Shown here one piece after another: positions 25,296-33,194 of a stretch of DNA of 57,885 nt (positions are counted from its first letter, which is position 1; every line of letters begins with the position of its first letter). Below the pieces are notes generated by a model. That model worked only from the letters and a program-made list of their open reading frames with translations, searched no databases and was not told where the DNA came from. The stretch is from Acidimicrobiales bacterium (GTDB lineage Bacteria; Actinomycetota; Acidimicrobiia; Acidimicrobiales; Palsa-688), in assembly GCA_035533095.1 (NCBI GenBank), contig DATLUM010000090.1:1-57885 (forward strand). Direction: 5' to 3'. The translations under genes were made by a program, and so were the position numbers.

Positions 25296-26090
25296 ATGCC
25301 AGGACCCACCCCATACGCGCTGCGGTTCGAAGCGGTCGACCTCGACAGGGTCGGGACCCCGGTCCTCTCCGGCGTCGAATGGTCGGTCCGGCGGGAGGAC
25401 CGATGGGTGATCCTCGGTCCGAACGGCTCGGGGAAGACGACCATGTTCGAGCTGGCGTCGGGTTACCTCCACCCCACTCGCGGCATCGTGGAGATACTGG
25501 GACACCGCCTCGGGAGTGTCGATGTCCGTCGATTGCGTGAACGGATAGGCCTGGTCTCCTCCGCTGTCGCCAAGAAGCTCCTGCCGGGGGTGACGGCCGA
25601 AGGCATCGTCGTGGCCGGCAGGCACGCCGCGCTCGAACCGTGGTGGCACTCCTACAGCCAGGCGGAGCACGACAAGGCCGCCTCGTTGCTGGCCGATGCC
25701 GGCTTCGCCGGCATCGCCGACCGTCCGTTCGGCGTCCTCTCAGACGGCGAACGCCAGCAAGTCCTCCTCGCCAGGGCCATGATGGGCGAGCCCGACCTGC
25801 TTCTCCTCGACGAGCCGGCGGCGGGGCTCGATATGGGGGGTCGCGAGCGCCTGGTCGCGCGGCTGTCCTCGATTGCGGCGGACGCGGCGAGCCCGCCGAT
25901 CGTCATGATCACTCATCACGTGGAGGAGATCCCTGCCGGGTTCACCCATGTCCTGCTGCTGCGGGAGGGCAGGATCGTGACGGCAGGGCCGATCTTTGAG
26001 GCCTTGAGCGCTGCGTCGTTGTCGGAGACGTTCGGCGTCGCGTTGGTCCTGGAAGGCACGAGCGGCCGGTGGCACAGCCGGGCCCGCTAG
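25296..26090 (+). CDS. ABC transporter ATP-binding protein without adjacent permease
   Basis: 264-aa single ABC ATPase. Walker A is GPNGSGKTT, the signature is LSDGERQQ, Walker B is LLLLDEPAAGLD, and the H-loop is MITHHVEEI. The shape and the long insert after Walker A (SGYLHPTRGIVEILGHRLGS) resemble YlmA/ModF-type stand-alone ATPases. No transmembrane or binding-protein gene is near, so the partner permease is elsewhere or the protein has a non-transport role. A TACCTT box ten bases before the ATG could be its -10. Confidence 0.88.
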   Translation: MPGPTPYALRFEAVDLDRVGTPVLSGVEWSVRREDRWVILGPNGSGKTTMFELASGYLHPTRGIVEILGHRLGSVDVRRLRERIGLVSSAVAKKLLPGVTAEGIVVAGRHAALEPWWHSYSQAEHDKAASLLADAGFAGIADRPFGVLSDGERQQVLLARAMMGEPDLLLLDEPAAGLDMGGRERLVARLSSIAADAASPPIVMITHHVEEIPAGFTHVLLLREGRIVTAGPIFEALSAASLSETFGVALVLEGTSGRWHSRAR

Positions 26091-26108
26091 GGATCGGCGC
26101 AATGTGGC

Positions 26109-26132
26109 AGCCGAGCCCGCTAGGGCCCGGCT
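26109..26132. terminator. Stem-loop between ABC ATPase and dienelactone hydrolase genes
   Basis: A ten-pair stem with one mismatch and a GCTA loop, followed by TTT on the plus side, lies between two convergent genes. The sequence GCCCGCTAGGG of this stem also occurs about 38 bases upstream across the ABC gene's stop codon, so the hairpin may have arisen by a short duplication. Confidence 0.5.
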
Positions 26133-26154
26133 TTGACGTGACAGCGCTCTTGTT

Positions 26155-26853
26155 TCAGGTGAGGTGCTCCCGGAGGAACTCGATCGTGCGGTCCCACGCC
26201 TTGATGGCCTGGTCGCGGTCATAGGTGCCGAGGAGGTTCTCGTCGTTGAGGAAAGCGTGGCCAGCGGGGTAACGCCGGACCTCCGGCTCCTTGCCGGTCG
26301 CGGCTGTGATCTTCGCCGAAACCTCGTCGGCGACGCTGATGGGCACGAAGTCGTCTCGTTCTCCGAAGTGGGCCAGGACCGCCGCCTGCAGCTTCGAGTA
26401 GTCGTCCGGCAGCTGCCCCGCGGGATAGAACGGGACAGCGGCGGCGATCTTGCCCCCCTCCTGCACCGCGAGGTTGAGGACGAACGATCCGCCCATGCAG
26501 AAGCCGACGAGCCCGACGCGCTCGCTGGTGACGTCGTCGCGCGCCAAGAGGAAGTCGACGGCCCCAGCCAGATCCCGGGCGGCCCGGTCGACGGGAAGCT
26601 CCTGCATGAGCCGGCCTGCTTCGTTGGCGTCGTGGGTCGTGGCCCCGCCGTAGAGGTCAGGGGCCAGCGCCACGAACCCAGCAGCGGCGAGCCGGTCAGT
26701 GATCGATGCGATGTGGGAGGTGAGTCCCCACCACTCCTGGATCACGACGACGCCAGGGCCGCTCCCCGCGCTCGGTACGGCGAGGTACCCGTGCGCTTGT
26801 CCGCCGTTGCTGGTGAAGGTTACGTTCTGGCGGGGATTCGAAGTCTCGTCCAC
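26155..26853 (-). CDS. Dienelactone hydrolase family protein
   Basis: 232-aa alpha/beta-hydrolase of the DLH group, which opens lactone rings in aromatic catabolism or acts as a general carboxylesterase. The nucleophile is cysteine in GLVGFCMGG, with Asp in GERDDFVP and His in PAGHAFLND, the complete DLH triad; the early oxyanion residue is in VVIQEWWGL. I chose GTG 26853 because AAGGAG sits six bases before it; a longer version begins at GTG 26874. No other aromatic-ring pathway gene is adjacent. Confidence 0.9.
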   Translation of the reverse strand: MDETSNPRQNVTFTSNGGQAHGYLAVPSAGSGPGVVVIQEWWGLTSHIASITDRLAAAGFVALAPDLYGGATTHDANEAGRLMQELPVDRAARDLAGAVDFLLARDDVTSERVGLVGFCMGGSFVLNLAVQEGGKIAAAVPFYPAGQLPDDYSKLQAAVLAHFGERDDFVPISVADEVSAKITAATGKEPEVRRYPAGHAFLNDENLLGTYDRDQAIKAWDRTIEFLREHLT

Positions 26854-26922
26854 GGTGCGCTCCTTGCCCGGCACGCGTCACTCGGCGCGCCGCGCCAAGG
26901 ACCGTACCCGGCAACGACGGAG

Positions 26923-27216
26923 TCAGTTGTTGCTGAAGACGCTCTCCAGCCTGGCGTCCACGTCAGAGACCGCGTAGAGGCTCCGCTCGAGCGTCTCGGT
27001 GAGCCAGCGCTCGACCTCGGTGCGCGGCTCACCCTCGGGGAGCTTGGCCCACAGGTCCAGCAGGCAGTCCTGGACCACCGAGGCCGGAACCGACACCTGG
27101 CCCTCCAGCTGGTTGCGGAACGCTGCGATGGCCACATCAGCGTCTTCTGGTGCTCCCGCCTCGCCTGTTATGGCGTCATGTTCGATCGCAGCAGGGGCTT
27201 GGGTCGCTTCAGTCAC
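26923..27216 (-). CDS. Hypothetical 97-aa acidic protein
   Basis: Small acidic soluble protein, helical in prediction by eye: VAIAAFRNQLEG, SVVQDCLLDLWAKLPEG and EVERWLTETLERSLYAVSDVDARL. It has one Cys and no membrane segment. The GTG start is six bases after a TAGGCT box, so it has its own leaderless promoter. I do not recognise the family. Confidence 0.65.
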   Translation of the reverse strand: MTEATQAPAAIEHDAITGEAGAPEDADVAIAAFRNQLEGQVSVPASVVQDCLLDLWAKLPEGEPRTEVERWLTETLERSLYAVSDVDARLESVFSNN

Positions 27217-27222
27217 TCCCCC

Positions 27223-27228
27223 AGCCTA
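27223..27228 (-). promoter_or_regulatory. -10 box (TAGGCT) of a leaderless hypothetical gene
   Basis: TAGGCT on the minus strand ends six bases before the GTG at 27216 with no Shine-Dalgarno. Confidence 0.55.
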
Positions 27229-27261
27229 ACGGCCAGATTTGGGTTTGGGGCCCCAATCGGC

Positions 27262-28095
27262 TCAAGAGTCGATCGGGTCGGTGAATATCGGTTGGCGCTT
27301 CTCGAACCAGGCTTTGACCGCCTCGATCTGGTTTGGGGTTCCGATGAGCGCACCCATCTCTTTCGACTCGTCCTGGAACTGCCTGGCGATGTCGACGAGG
27401 CCGGACTGGTTGAGCAGTCGTTTCCCGGCGCGGATCGCGTGCGGGTTGGACGCCGCGATCTGCCGGGCGAACTGCAGCGCCTCCGCTCTCGGGTCGGCGC
27501 ACACACGGGACGCCAGGCCGATGGCGACCGCCTCCTCGCCGGAGACCATCCTCCCGGTCCAGGTGAGCTCCTTCGCCACGTCGAGGCCGACCAGCCGGCG
27601 CAGGGTGTGGGTCCCGGTCATGTCCGGGATGAGACCCCAGCGGATCTCGAGGACCGACAGCTGGGCGTCGGGAGCCACGAACCGCAGGTCGGCGCCCAGG
27701 GCCACTTGCAGCCCGCCACCCAGCGCGACCCCGTGGACGGCGGCGATGACGGGTACCGGCAGTTCCGACCAGGTGTAGGCGGCCTGCTGGGCGTGGTTGG
27801 TTATGCGCCCGCCGGACCTGTCCCCCAACCTCGATGTGACGCCCGACCCGCGGTCGGTGGCCGCCATCGCCTGGAACGAACCGAGGTCCAGCCCGGCGCA
27901 GAACGCCCTCCCCTCGCCCGAGAGCACCACTGCCCGCACAGAGGTGTCGTCCGCGAGTCGTTCTCCGGCGGCGACGAGTGCGTCGAACATCGCCTGGTCC
28001 AAGGCGTTCAGCTTGTCGGAGCGGTTGAGCCTCACATCGGCTACGCCATCTTCGACGGCGATCGTCACCCTCTCGGCTTCTGGCTGATCTGGCAT
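27262..28095 (-). CDS. Enoyl-CoA hydratase/isomerase family protein
   Basis: 277-aa crotonase-fold protein. FCAGLDLGSFQAM and AAVHGVALGGGLQVALGADLR form the oxyanion hole, and LSVLEIRWGLIPDMTGT carries an acidic residue in the second half where isomerases of this type use Asp. The ATG has a GAGGAGG Shine-Dalgarno nine bases upstream, unlike many leaderless neighbours. It faces away from the FAD-linked oxidase gene at 28181. Confidence 0.9.
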   Translation of the reverse strand: MPDQPEAERVTIAVEDGVADVRLNRSDKLNALDQAMFDALVAAGERLADDTSVRAVVLSGEGRAFCAGLDLGSFQAMAATDRGSGVTSRLGDRSGGRITNHAQQAAYTWSELPVPVIAAVHGVALGGGLQVALGADLRFVAPDAQLSVLEIRWGLIPDMTGTHTLRRLVGLDVAKELTWTGRMVSGEEAVAIGLASRVCADPRAEALQFARQIAASNPHAIRAGKRLLNQSGLVDIARQFQDESKEMGALIGTPNQIEAVKAWFEKRQPIFTDPIDS

Positions 28096-28180
28096 GGGGG
28101 GCTTCCTCCTCGGTGGGCTACGCAATCGTAGGTGGCCGTGTCTTTTTCCTCCCGAGGCTCGCGTCAGCCAACATGGATCG

Positions 28181-29572
28181 ATGCCTGAGCCAACGGCAAC
28201 GCTGTCGACGCTTGCGGACGATCTGGCTCGGATCGTCGGCCCGTCGCAGGTGCTCGCGGACGAAGCGACCATGGCGCCCTACGAGACCGACTGGACCCGG
28301 CGCTTCACCGGTCGAGCGGCGCTGGTGGTTCGCCCGGCCACCACCTCGGAAGTCGCTGCGGTCATCCGGGCGTGCGGTGGCGCAGGTGTGTCCGTGGTCC
28401 CCCAGGGCGGCAATACCGGCCTCGTGGGAGGTTCCGTCCCGCCGGCGGGCGGCCCCCCTCCGGTCGTGCTCAGCACCCGACGGCTCGACCAGCTCGGCGA
28501 ACCCGATCCGGTGGCTGCCCAGATCACCGCCGGCGCCGGCGTGACCCTGGCGTCGCTGCAGGCGTCAGCCTCAGCGGCGGGCCTGGAGTTCCCGATCGAC
28601 CTCGCTGCACGGGACAGCGCAACGGTGGGCGGGATGATCGCGACGAACGCCGGCGGCCTGCACGTCCTTCGTTTTGGCTCTATGCGCGCTCAGGTGGTGG
28701 GTGTGGAGGCGGTGCTGGCAGACGGCAGCGTCGTGTCGAGGCTGGGCGGGCTCGTCAAGGACAACACGGGGTACGACCTTTCCCAGCTGCTGGTCGGCTC
28801 GGAGGGCACCCTCGGGATCGTCACCGCAGCGAGGTTGCGGCTGGTGCCCAGCCACCCTGCGAAGGTCGTCGCGCTGATCGGCCTGCCCGACGTCCGTGCC
28901 GCCCTGGCGGTACTGGAGGTGGTGCGCCGGCGGGTCGAGGGTCTCCAGGCCGCTGAGCTCTTCTTCGCCGACGGGCTGGAGCTGGTCCGGTCGCACGCCT
29001 CGCTGGCCGACCCTCTTCCCGCGAGTTGGCCGGTTTACGTCGTCCTCGAGTGCGCGGGTCTCGTGGACCCGAGCGACCAACTCTTCGCGGCTCTGAGCGA
29101 CCTCGACCTTCCCGACGACGCAACCGCCCTGGCCGACGACCCGGCCGGCCAGGCGAGACTGTGGTCCTACCGCGAGCGGCATACCGAGGCCGTCTCTGCC
29201 CTGGGAATTCCGCACAAGCTCGACGTGACCCTGCCGCTTTCGCGGCTGGCCGAGTTCTCCGACGCTGTCGGCAAGGTCGTCGCGGACTGCGATCCCCACG
29301 CCCGGATGGTCCTCTTCGGCCACGCCGGCGACGGCAACCTCCACGTGAACGTAGTGGGACCCGATCCCGACGACGAGGCTGTGGACGAAGCCGTCCTGCG
29401 GCTGGTGTCCTCGATGGGAGGCTCGATCAGCGCCGAGCACGGGATCGGCCGAGCGAAGGCCAGGTGGCTCGCCCTGTCGAGATCCGAGCCGGAAATCGCG
29501 GCACTCCGGGCGGTGAAGGCCGCTCTCGACCCTTCCGGGATGCTCAACCCAGGGGTCATTTTCGCACGATAA
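28181..29572 (+). CDS. FAD-linked oxidase, D-2-hydroxyacid (lactate/2-hydroxyglutarate) dehydrogenase type
   Basis: 463-aa flavoprotein paralogous to GlcD. The FAD loop PQGGNTGLVGGSVP, NAGGLHVLRFGSMRAQVVG and KDNTGYDLSQLLVGSEG lie in the N-terminal domain; the C-terminal cap has LFGHAGDGNLHVNV and SAEHGIGRAKARWL, the latter shared by D-lactate and D-2-hydroxyglutarate dehydrogenases. No iron-sulfur partner follows, unlike the glcDEF set, so electrons probably go to a quinone or ETF by another route. The substrate cannot be settled from sequence alone. Confidence 0.92.
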   Translation: MPEPTATLSTLADDLARIVGPSQVLADEATMAPYETDWTRRFTGRAALVVRPATTSEVAAVIRACGGAGVSVVPQGGNTGLVGGSVPPAGGPPPVVLSTRRLDQLGEPDPVAAQITAGAGVTLASLQASASAAGLEFPIDLAARDSATVGGMIATNAGGLHVLRFGSMRAQVVGVEAVLADGSVVSRLGGLVKDNTGYDLSQLLVGSEGTLGIVTAARLRLVPSHPAKVVALIGLPDVRAALAVLEVVRRRVEGLQAAELFFADGLELVRSHASLADPLPASWPVYVVLECAGLVDPSDQLFAALSDLDLPDDATALADDPAGQARLWSYRERHTEAVSALGIPHKLDVTLPLSRLAEFSDAVGKVVADCDPHARMVLFGHAGDGNLHVNVVGPDPDDEAVDEAVLRLVSSMGGSISAEHGIGRAKARWLALSRSEPEIAALRAVKAALDPSGMLNPGVIFAR

Positions 29573-29599
29573 GGCCATATACAGGGCTTGTGCACGAAA

Positions 29600-29613
29600 G
29601 TGACTCATGTCAC
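29600..29613. promoter_or_regulatory. CRP/GlxR-like palindrome upstream of the 3D-domain gene
   Basis: GTGACTCATGTCAC is a GTGA-N6-TCAC palindrome, the core recognised by CRP/GlxR-type cAMP receptors. It lies about 25 bases before a TTGACG -35-like sequence at 29638-29643. In mycobacteria CRP activates the muralytic gene rpfA, so a CRP site before a cell-wall gene fits. The binding protein itself is not in the window. Confidence 0.5.
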
Positions 29614-29663
29614 GGTTTCAGTCCCCCGAAATCTGGGTTGACGCCGTTATCCTTGGGTACCGA

Positions 29664-29791
29664 GAACGAACGACAAGGCCCCGGGCGACCGTCCCAGAGA
29701 CCGCTGACAGGGAGCCGTAAGCCAACCTCCGCCCTTCCCTTTCCGGCGGAGGCCCGCGCTGGTCCCGCTCCCCCATCTGCGATTCGCAGAG
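29664..29791 (+). ncRNA. Structured 5' leader of the 3D-domain gene (candidate riboswitch/attenuator)
   Basis: Non-coding stretch between promoter region and terminator. It holds a perfect 8-bp stem (CCTCCGCC 29726-29733 with GGCGGAGG 29745-29752) and a second stem TCTGCG/CGCAGA at 29776-29790 with loop ATT. A conserved-looking block GACAGGGAGCCGTAAGCC lies in front. It is followed directly by an intrinsic terminator. I compared it by eye with the c-di-AMP (ydaO) class that controls similar actinobacterial genes and could not match the consensus. Confidence 0.45.
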
Positions 29792-29832
29792 CCCTTTTCG
29801 TGGCCGGCGCGCCGACGAAAGGGTTTTCTTTC
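29792..29832 (+). terminator. Intrinsic terminator/attenuator just before the 3D-domain gene
   Basis: CCCTTTTCGT (29792-29801) pairs with ACGAAAGGG (29815-29823), one bulged T, around a GC-rich inner part, and is followed by TTTTCTTTC ending one base before the ATG. It is too close to the ATG to serve the upstream gene well, since the FAD oxidase stop is 220 bases away, so control of the downstream gene by attenuation is likely. Confidence 0.6.
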
Positions 29833-29833
29833 A

Positions 29834-30544
29834 ATGCTCTCAAAGCAAGGCTACACCCATGCCCCGAACGGGGGTCATCCCGTCCGGCCGACTCGAGACC
29901 GTCCCGCGGGTGGTCTCTCTCGCCGCTTCCGTCGTGGTCTCGGCCGCCGCTCCGCCGTCGCCGCAACAGGGCTACCACTCCTGCTCGTCGGTACTCTTTC
30001 GGTACCCGCAACCGCAGCGGCAAAAACCCCCGACTCGGGTGCCCCACCCGATTCCTCGGTGTCGCACCGTGCCACGACGCCCTTCCTACCGGCTGCCATC
30101 GGCTCCGGGGACCTGACGGCGTTCGACAACCGCCCCCGCCCATTCGGCGGTGATTGGGCCGCCGGCGCCACCTTTCCCGTCCCGGGCGCCGCGCAACCCT
30201 CGGTCGCGCAACCTGCGGGGGCTGCTTCCGCACCGGCGGCCCCGGCGGCGACCGGGTCCGCGCAGCTCGTCAGCTCCCGGGGGCGCTCCCTCGGCACCTT
30301 CGTGGTCACGTGCTACGACCTGCAAGGCCGCACAGCTTCGGGTGCGTCCACGAGTATGGAGACCGTAGCGGTCGATCCCCGCGTCATCCCGCTCGGAACC
30401 CACCTTTACATCTCCGGTGTCGGAGAGCGCGTGGCCCAAGACACCGGTGGCGCGATCAAGGGCAACAGGCTCGACATCTGGGAACCGACGTACGGGCAGT
30501 GCGCGGCGTGGGGTGTCGAGAATCGGCAGGTCTGGCTGGGCTGA
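29834..30544 (+). CDS. Exported 3D-domain (RlpA-like double-psi barrel) cell-wall protein
   Basis: 236-aa exported protein. After an Arg-rich N-terminus a hydrophobic segment (TGLPLLLVGTLSVPATAAA) acts as signal or anchor, followed by a Pro/Ala/Ser linker. The C-terminal domain from about residue 160 is a 3D domain: FVVTCYDLQGRTASG, VAVDPRVIPLGTHLYI, DTGGAIKGNRLDIW, with the three aspartates of the family. This fold is found in lytic transglycosylases and in Rpf-like/YocH muralytic proteins. The ATG is directly after the leader terminator. Regulation by CRP and an RNA attenuator is suggested by the upstream sequence. Confidence 0.88.
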   Translation: MLSKQGYTHAPNGGHPVRPTRDRPAGGLSRRFRRGLGRRSAVAATGLPLLLVGTLSVPATAAAKTPDSGAPPDSSVSHRATTPFLPAAIGSGDLTAFDNRPRPFGGDWAAGATFPVPGAAQPSVAQPAGAASAPAAPAATGSAQLVSSRGRSLGTFVVTCYDLQGRTASGASTSMETVAVDPRVIPLGTHLYISGVGERVAQDTGGAIKGNRLDIWEPTYGQCAAWGVENRQVWLG

Positions 30545-30608
30545 AGCCGGCGGGTCTGGCCGGGCTGATCTGTCCGGCAGACCCGTTCCGCAGCGGCCTG
30601 TCCGCCCG

Positions 30609-30614
30609 TAGTCT
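30609..30614 (+). promoter_or_regulatory. -10 box (TAGTCT) of leaderless hemH
   Basis: TAGTCT ends six bases before the GTG at 30621, no Shine-Dalgarno between. Confidence 0.6.
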
Positions 30615-30620
30615 GGGGCC

Positions 30621-31622
30621 GTGGGTGCAGGAGCAGGGTTCGATGGCGTCATCGTGGTGTCGTTCGGCGGACCAGAGGGGCCCGATGACGTCATGCCCTT
30701 CCTGGAGAACGTCGTCCGCGGCAGGAACGTCCCGCCAGAGCGGCTCGAGCAGGTCGCGGCTCAGTACCACCTCTTCGGTGGCGTGAGCCCCATCAACGAC
30801 CACAACCGCGCCCTCGTCACCGCCCTCCAGGCAGCGCTGGCGGAGAAGGGCAGGGACCTGCCCGTCTACTGGGGCAACCGCAACTGGCATCCCTACCTCT
30901 CCGACACGGTCGCGCAGATGAGCGACGACGGGATCGCAAGCGCAGCTGCTTTCGTGACCTCGGCCTATTCGTCCTACTCCTCGTGCCGCCAGTACATAGA
31001 GGACATCGAGGCGGCGCGGGCACTCGTGGGACCGCGGGCTCCGCGGATCGTCAAGCTCCAGCCGTACTTCGACCGTTCGGGGTTCGTCGACCCGTTCGTC
31101 GACGGCCTCAGGGTGGCCCGGGTCGAGGCAGGCCCGACGGCGCCTGTGGTCATGACCGCGCACAGCCTGCCCATCTCGATGGCGGCGACGTGCGACTACG
31201 AGTCGCAGCTTCGCGAAGTTGCCCGCACGGTCGCCGTCGATGCCGGGGAGCCCGAGGACGGCTGGACGTTGGCGTTCCAGAGCCGATCCGGTCCGCCCTC
31301 CGAACCGTGGCTGGGGCCCGACCTCAACGACGTCATCAGCGGGCTGCCCGAAGATTCCGGAGCGGTCATTGTCGTGCCGATCGGCTTCGTGGCCGACCAC
31401 ATGGAAGTGGTCCACGACGTGGATCAGGTGGCCGGGGCGATCGGGCGTGCGAGGGGCATCCGGATGATCAGGGTGCCGACGCCCGGCAGGAACCCCATGT
31501 TCGCCGCGATGGCGGCCGACCTGGTGCTCGAGACGGAGCACAAGATCATGCAAGGGCTGCCTGCCGGGCCGTGGTGCGGGCCCGGGTGCTGCCCGCCACC
31601 GCCGGCGAAGGGCGGCAGGTAG
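30621..31622 (+). CDS. hemH: Ferrochelatase (coproporphyrin type), iron-sulfur form
   Basis: 333-aa enzyme inserting ferrous iron into coproporphyrin III (actinobacterial pathway) or protoporphyrin. The N-terminus is VIVVSFGGPEGPDDVMPFLENV, the catalytic His is in MTAHSLP (His 181), and the acidic metal path is in the C-terminal half. Cys 122 (SSYSSCRQY) and Cys 319, 323 and 324 in CGPGCC near the C-terminus match the positions expected for the [2Fe-2S] cluster of actinobacterial ferrochelatases. The 333-aa length is normal. It is followed 21 bases later by an acyl-CoA dehydrogenase with its own -10 box, so they need not form an operon. Confidence 0.95.
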   Translation: MGAGAGFDGVIVVSFGGPEGPDDVMPFLENVVRGRNVPPERLEQVAAQYHLFGGVSPINDHNRALVTALQAALAEKGRDLPVYWGNRNWHPYLSDTVAQMSDDGIASAAAFVTSAYSSYSSCRQYIEDIEAARALVGPRAPRIVKLQPYFDRSGFVDPFVDGLRVARVEAGPTAPVVMTAHSLPISMAATCDYESQLREVARTVAVDAGEPEDGWTLAFQSRSGPPSEPWLGPDLNDVISGLPEDSGAVIVVPIGFVADHMEVVHDVDQVAGAIGRARGIRMIRVPTPGRNPMFAAMAADLVLETEHKIMQGLPAGPWCGPGCCPPPPAKGGR

Positions 31623-31629
31623 AGGTCAG

Positions 31630-31635
31630 TAGAGT
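31630..31635 (+). promoter_or_regulatory. -10 box (TAGAGT) of acyl-CoA dehydrogenase gene
   Basis: TAGAGT lies eight bases before the GTG at 31644, between hemH and the dehydrogenase gene, with no Shine-Dalgarno. Confidence 0.5.
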
Positions 31636-31643
31636 CGCCCTCA

Positions 31644-32897
31644 GTGGCCGAAGTACCCGATGACGCCGAAGTGGACGACGATCTGGACGTCGAAGTGCGG
31701 GATGACGACAGCCTGGAGAAGCTCCGGGCGGACACAGAGGCCGAGCTGTCCCGGCTGCTACCACGGAGGGATTCGACAGTCAGGGTCGGGGTGCTCGGCG
31801 CGGGGAGCGACGACCTCGAGTCGGGCCAGGCCTACCTCGGAGAGCTGGCCGCCGGCGGCTTCGCCGTGCCCACTTGGCCGGTCGAGTACGGGGGGATGGG
31901 TCTCGACAAGGCAGCCGCCGCGATCGTGCGGTCCGCCCTGTCCGAGTTCGAGGCGCCCGACCTGTACCCGTTCCTCGTGGGGGTCGACCTGATCGGCCCC
32001 ACCATCCTCGCCCACGCCGGCGACGAACAGAAGAAGCGCTGGCTGGCCAAGATCCGCAGCGGCGAGGAGATCTGGTGCCAGATGTTCTCCGAGCCCGACG
32101 CCGGGTCGGATCTCGCCGGGTTGAAATCCCGCGCGGTGCGAGACGGCGACGGATGGCGCATCAGTGGATCGAAGGTGTGGACGTCCCGGGCCCACTACTC
32201 GCAGTGGGGGCTCCTGGTCGCCCGCCACGACCCGTCCCTCCCCAAGCACGCCGGCATCACGGCGTTCGCCCTCGACATGTCCGCTCCGGGCGTCGCCGTG
32301 CGCCCCCTGCTCCAGATGAACCGCGACGCCCACTTCAACGAGGTGTTCCTCGACGACGCCTGGATCCCCGACCGGGACCGCATCGGTGCCGTAGGAGACG
32401 GTTGGCGTGTCGCCATCACCTGCCTTTCATTCGAGCGCGGGGCGCTCGGCGGCGGTCTGGGAACCCGCGTCGAACAGATCAAGGGGCTGGGCGACCGGAT
32501 CGGCTCGTCGGTAGCTCCCGCCGGCGCGGCGTCCGTGCTGCGTGACCAGTGGGCGGCCCGTTACGCCGATTTCGCCATCGCCGGCTGGTCCGCCTCCCGC
32601 GCCAGGGCGGCTCGTGAGGCCGGGCGGGCGCCGGGACCGGAGGATTCGCTGTCCAAGCTGGGGGGCACCGCCCTCATCAAGAAGCTCTCGGCGTTGGGGC
32701 TCGCTGCGGAGGGACCAGAGGCGACCGTCTTCGACGGTGACCCCGACGAGTGGCAGTCGATGTTCCTGATGAGCCCGTCGTTGTCGATCCGGGGCGGCAC
32801 CGACGAGATCCAGCACAACATCCTCGGCGAACGGGTCCTGGGCCTTCCCGCAGAGCCGAGGGTCGACAAGGACAAGCCGTTCTCGGAGACGGTCTGA
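31644..32897 (+). CDS. Acyl-CoA dehydrogenase family protein
   Basis: 417-aa FAD enzyme oxidising acyl-CoA to enoyl-CoA. The N-terminus is unusually acidic (PDDAEVDDDLDVEVRDDD). Domain marks are WPVEYGGMGL, the middle-domain FAD site MFSEPDAGSDLAGLKSRA and GSKVWTSRAHYSQWGLL, and the C-terminal FAD motif SIRGGTDEIQHNILGERVLGLP. The usual catalytic Glu region is not obvious to me. It resembles the dehydrogenase at 49457 in its C-terminal motif, both of the type found in steroid and branched acyl side-chain catabolism. Downstream is a repeat-rich non-coding region. Confidence 0.9.
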   Translation: MAEVPDDAEVDDDLDVEVRDDDSLEKLRADTEAELSRLLPRRDSTVRVGVLGAGSDDLESGQAYLGELAAGGFAVPTWPVEYGGMGLDKAAAAIVRSALSEFEAPDLYPFLVGVDLIGPTILAHAGDEQKKRWLAKIRSGEEIWCQMFSEPDAGSDLAGLKSRAVRDGDGWRISGSKVWTSRAHYSQWGLLVARHDPSLPKHAGITAFALDMSAPGVAVRPLLQMNRDAHFNEVFLDDAWIPDRDRIGAVGDGWRVAITCLSFERGALGGGLGTRVEQIKGLGDRIGSSVAPAGAASVLRDQWAARYADFAIAGWSASRARAAREAGRAPGPEDSLSKLGGTALIKKLSALGLAAEGPEATVFDGDPDEWQSMFLMSPSLSIRGGTDEIQHNILGERVLGLPAEPRVDKDKPFSETV

Positions 32898-32901
32898 CCC
32901 T

Positions 32902-33001
32902 TCGGAGGCGGCCGGCCGGCTGGCGCGACCGTGATCCGGTGCGACCGGCGTCCATCCAACGCCTCGGAGGCGGCCGGCCGGCTGGCGCGACCGTGATCCG
33001 G
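32902..33001. repeat. Tandem duplication, 38-bp identical core, 62-bp period
   Basis: The 38-bp core at 32902-32939 is repeated exactly at 32964-33001. The flanking parts (GTCCATCCA after each core) are also related, giving a roughly 62-bp period. The core contains GGCCGGCCGGC, a self-complementary stretch. It lies between two convergent genes; the acyl-CoA dehydrogenase stop is just before it. Confidence 0.85.
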
Positions 33002-33078
33002 CGCCACCAGAGGGTCCATCCACGTCATCTGGGTAACCTAAATATGCTGAGAGACCACTTAGCCTACCCACTTCCCCT

Positions 33079-33188
33079 AAAACACACCCGAAACGCCGGG
33101 ACACCCCGAGACGCCCCCGAAACATCCGAGACACACCCGAGACACACCCGAGACGCCCGGGACACCCGAGACACACCCGGGACGCCCC
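33079..33188. repeat. Low-complexity array of ACACCCGAGAC-like units
   Basis: About ten imperfect 9-12-bp units of the form ACACCCGAG/ACGCCCGGG run without interruption up to the end of the PIG-L gene. The units are not separated by spacers and vary freely, so this is a simple-sequence array and not a CRISPR. With the duplication before it, this explains the ~300 bases between the convergent genes, where I see no coding sequence. Confidence 0.7.
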
Positions 33189-33194
33189 TAGCCC

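Noticed and set aside
29664-29791. c-di-AMP (ydaO-yuaA) riboswitch
   Set aside because: Gene type and terminator fit, but I could not find the GGGGAACC and GACAGCUAACCUC-type core blocks in order; kept only as an unnamed candidate leader.
29610-30233. 207-aa minus-strand frame over the 3D-domain gene
   Set aside because: Arg/Gly/Pro-rich shadow with no domain and no promoter or Shine-Dalgarno.
33079-33188. Possible CRISPR array
   Set aside because: Units are 9-12 bp, imperfect and contiguous, with no unique spacers and no cas genes.
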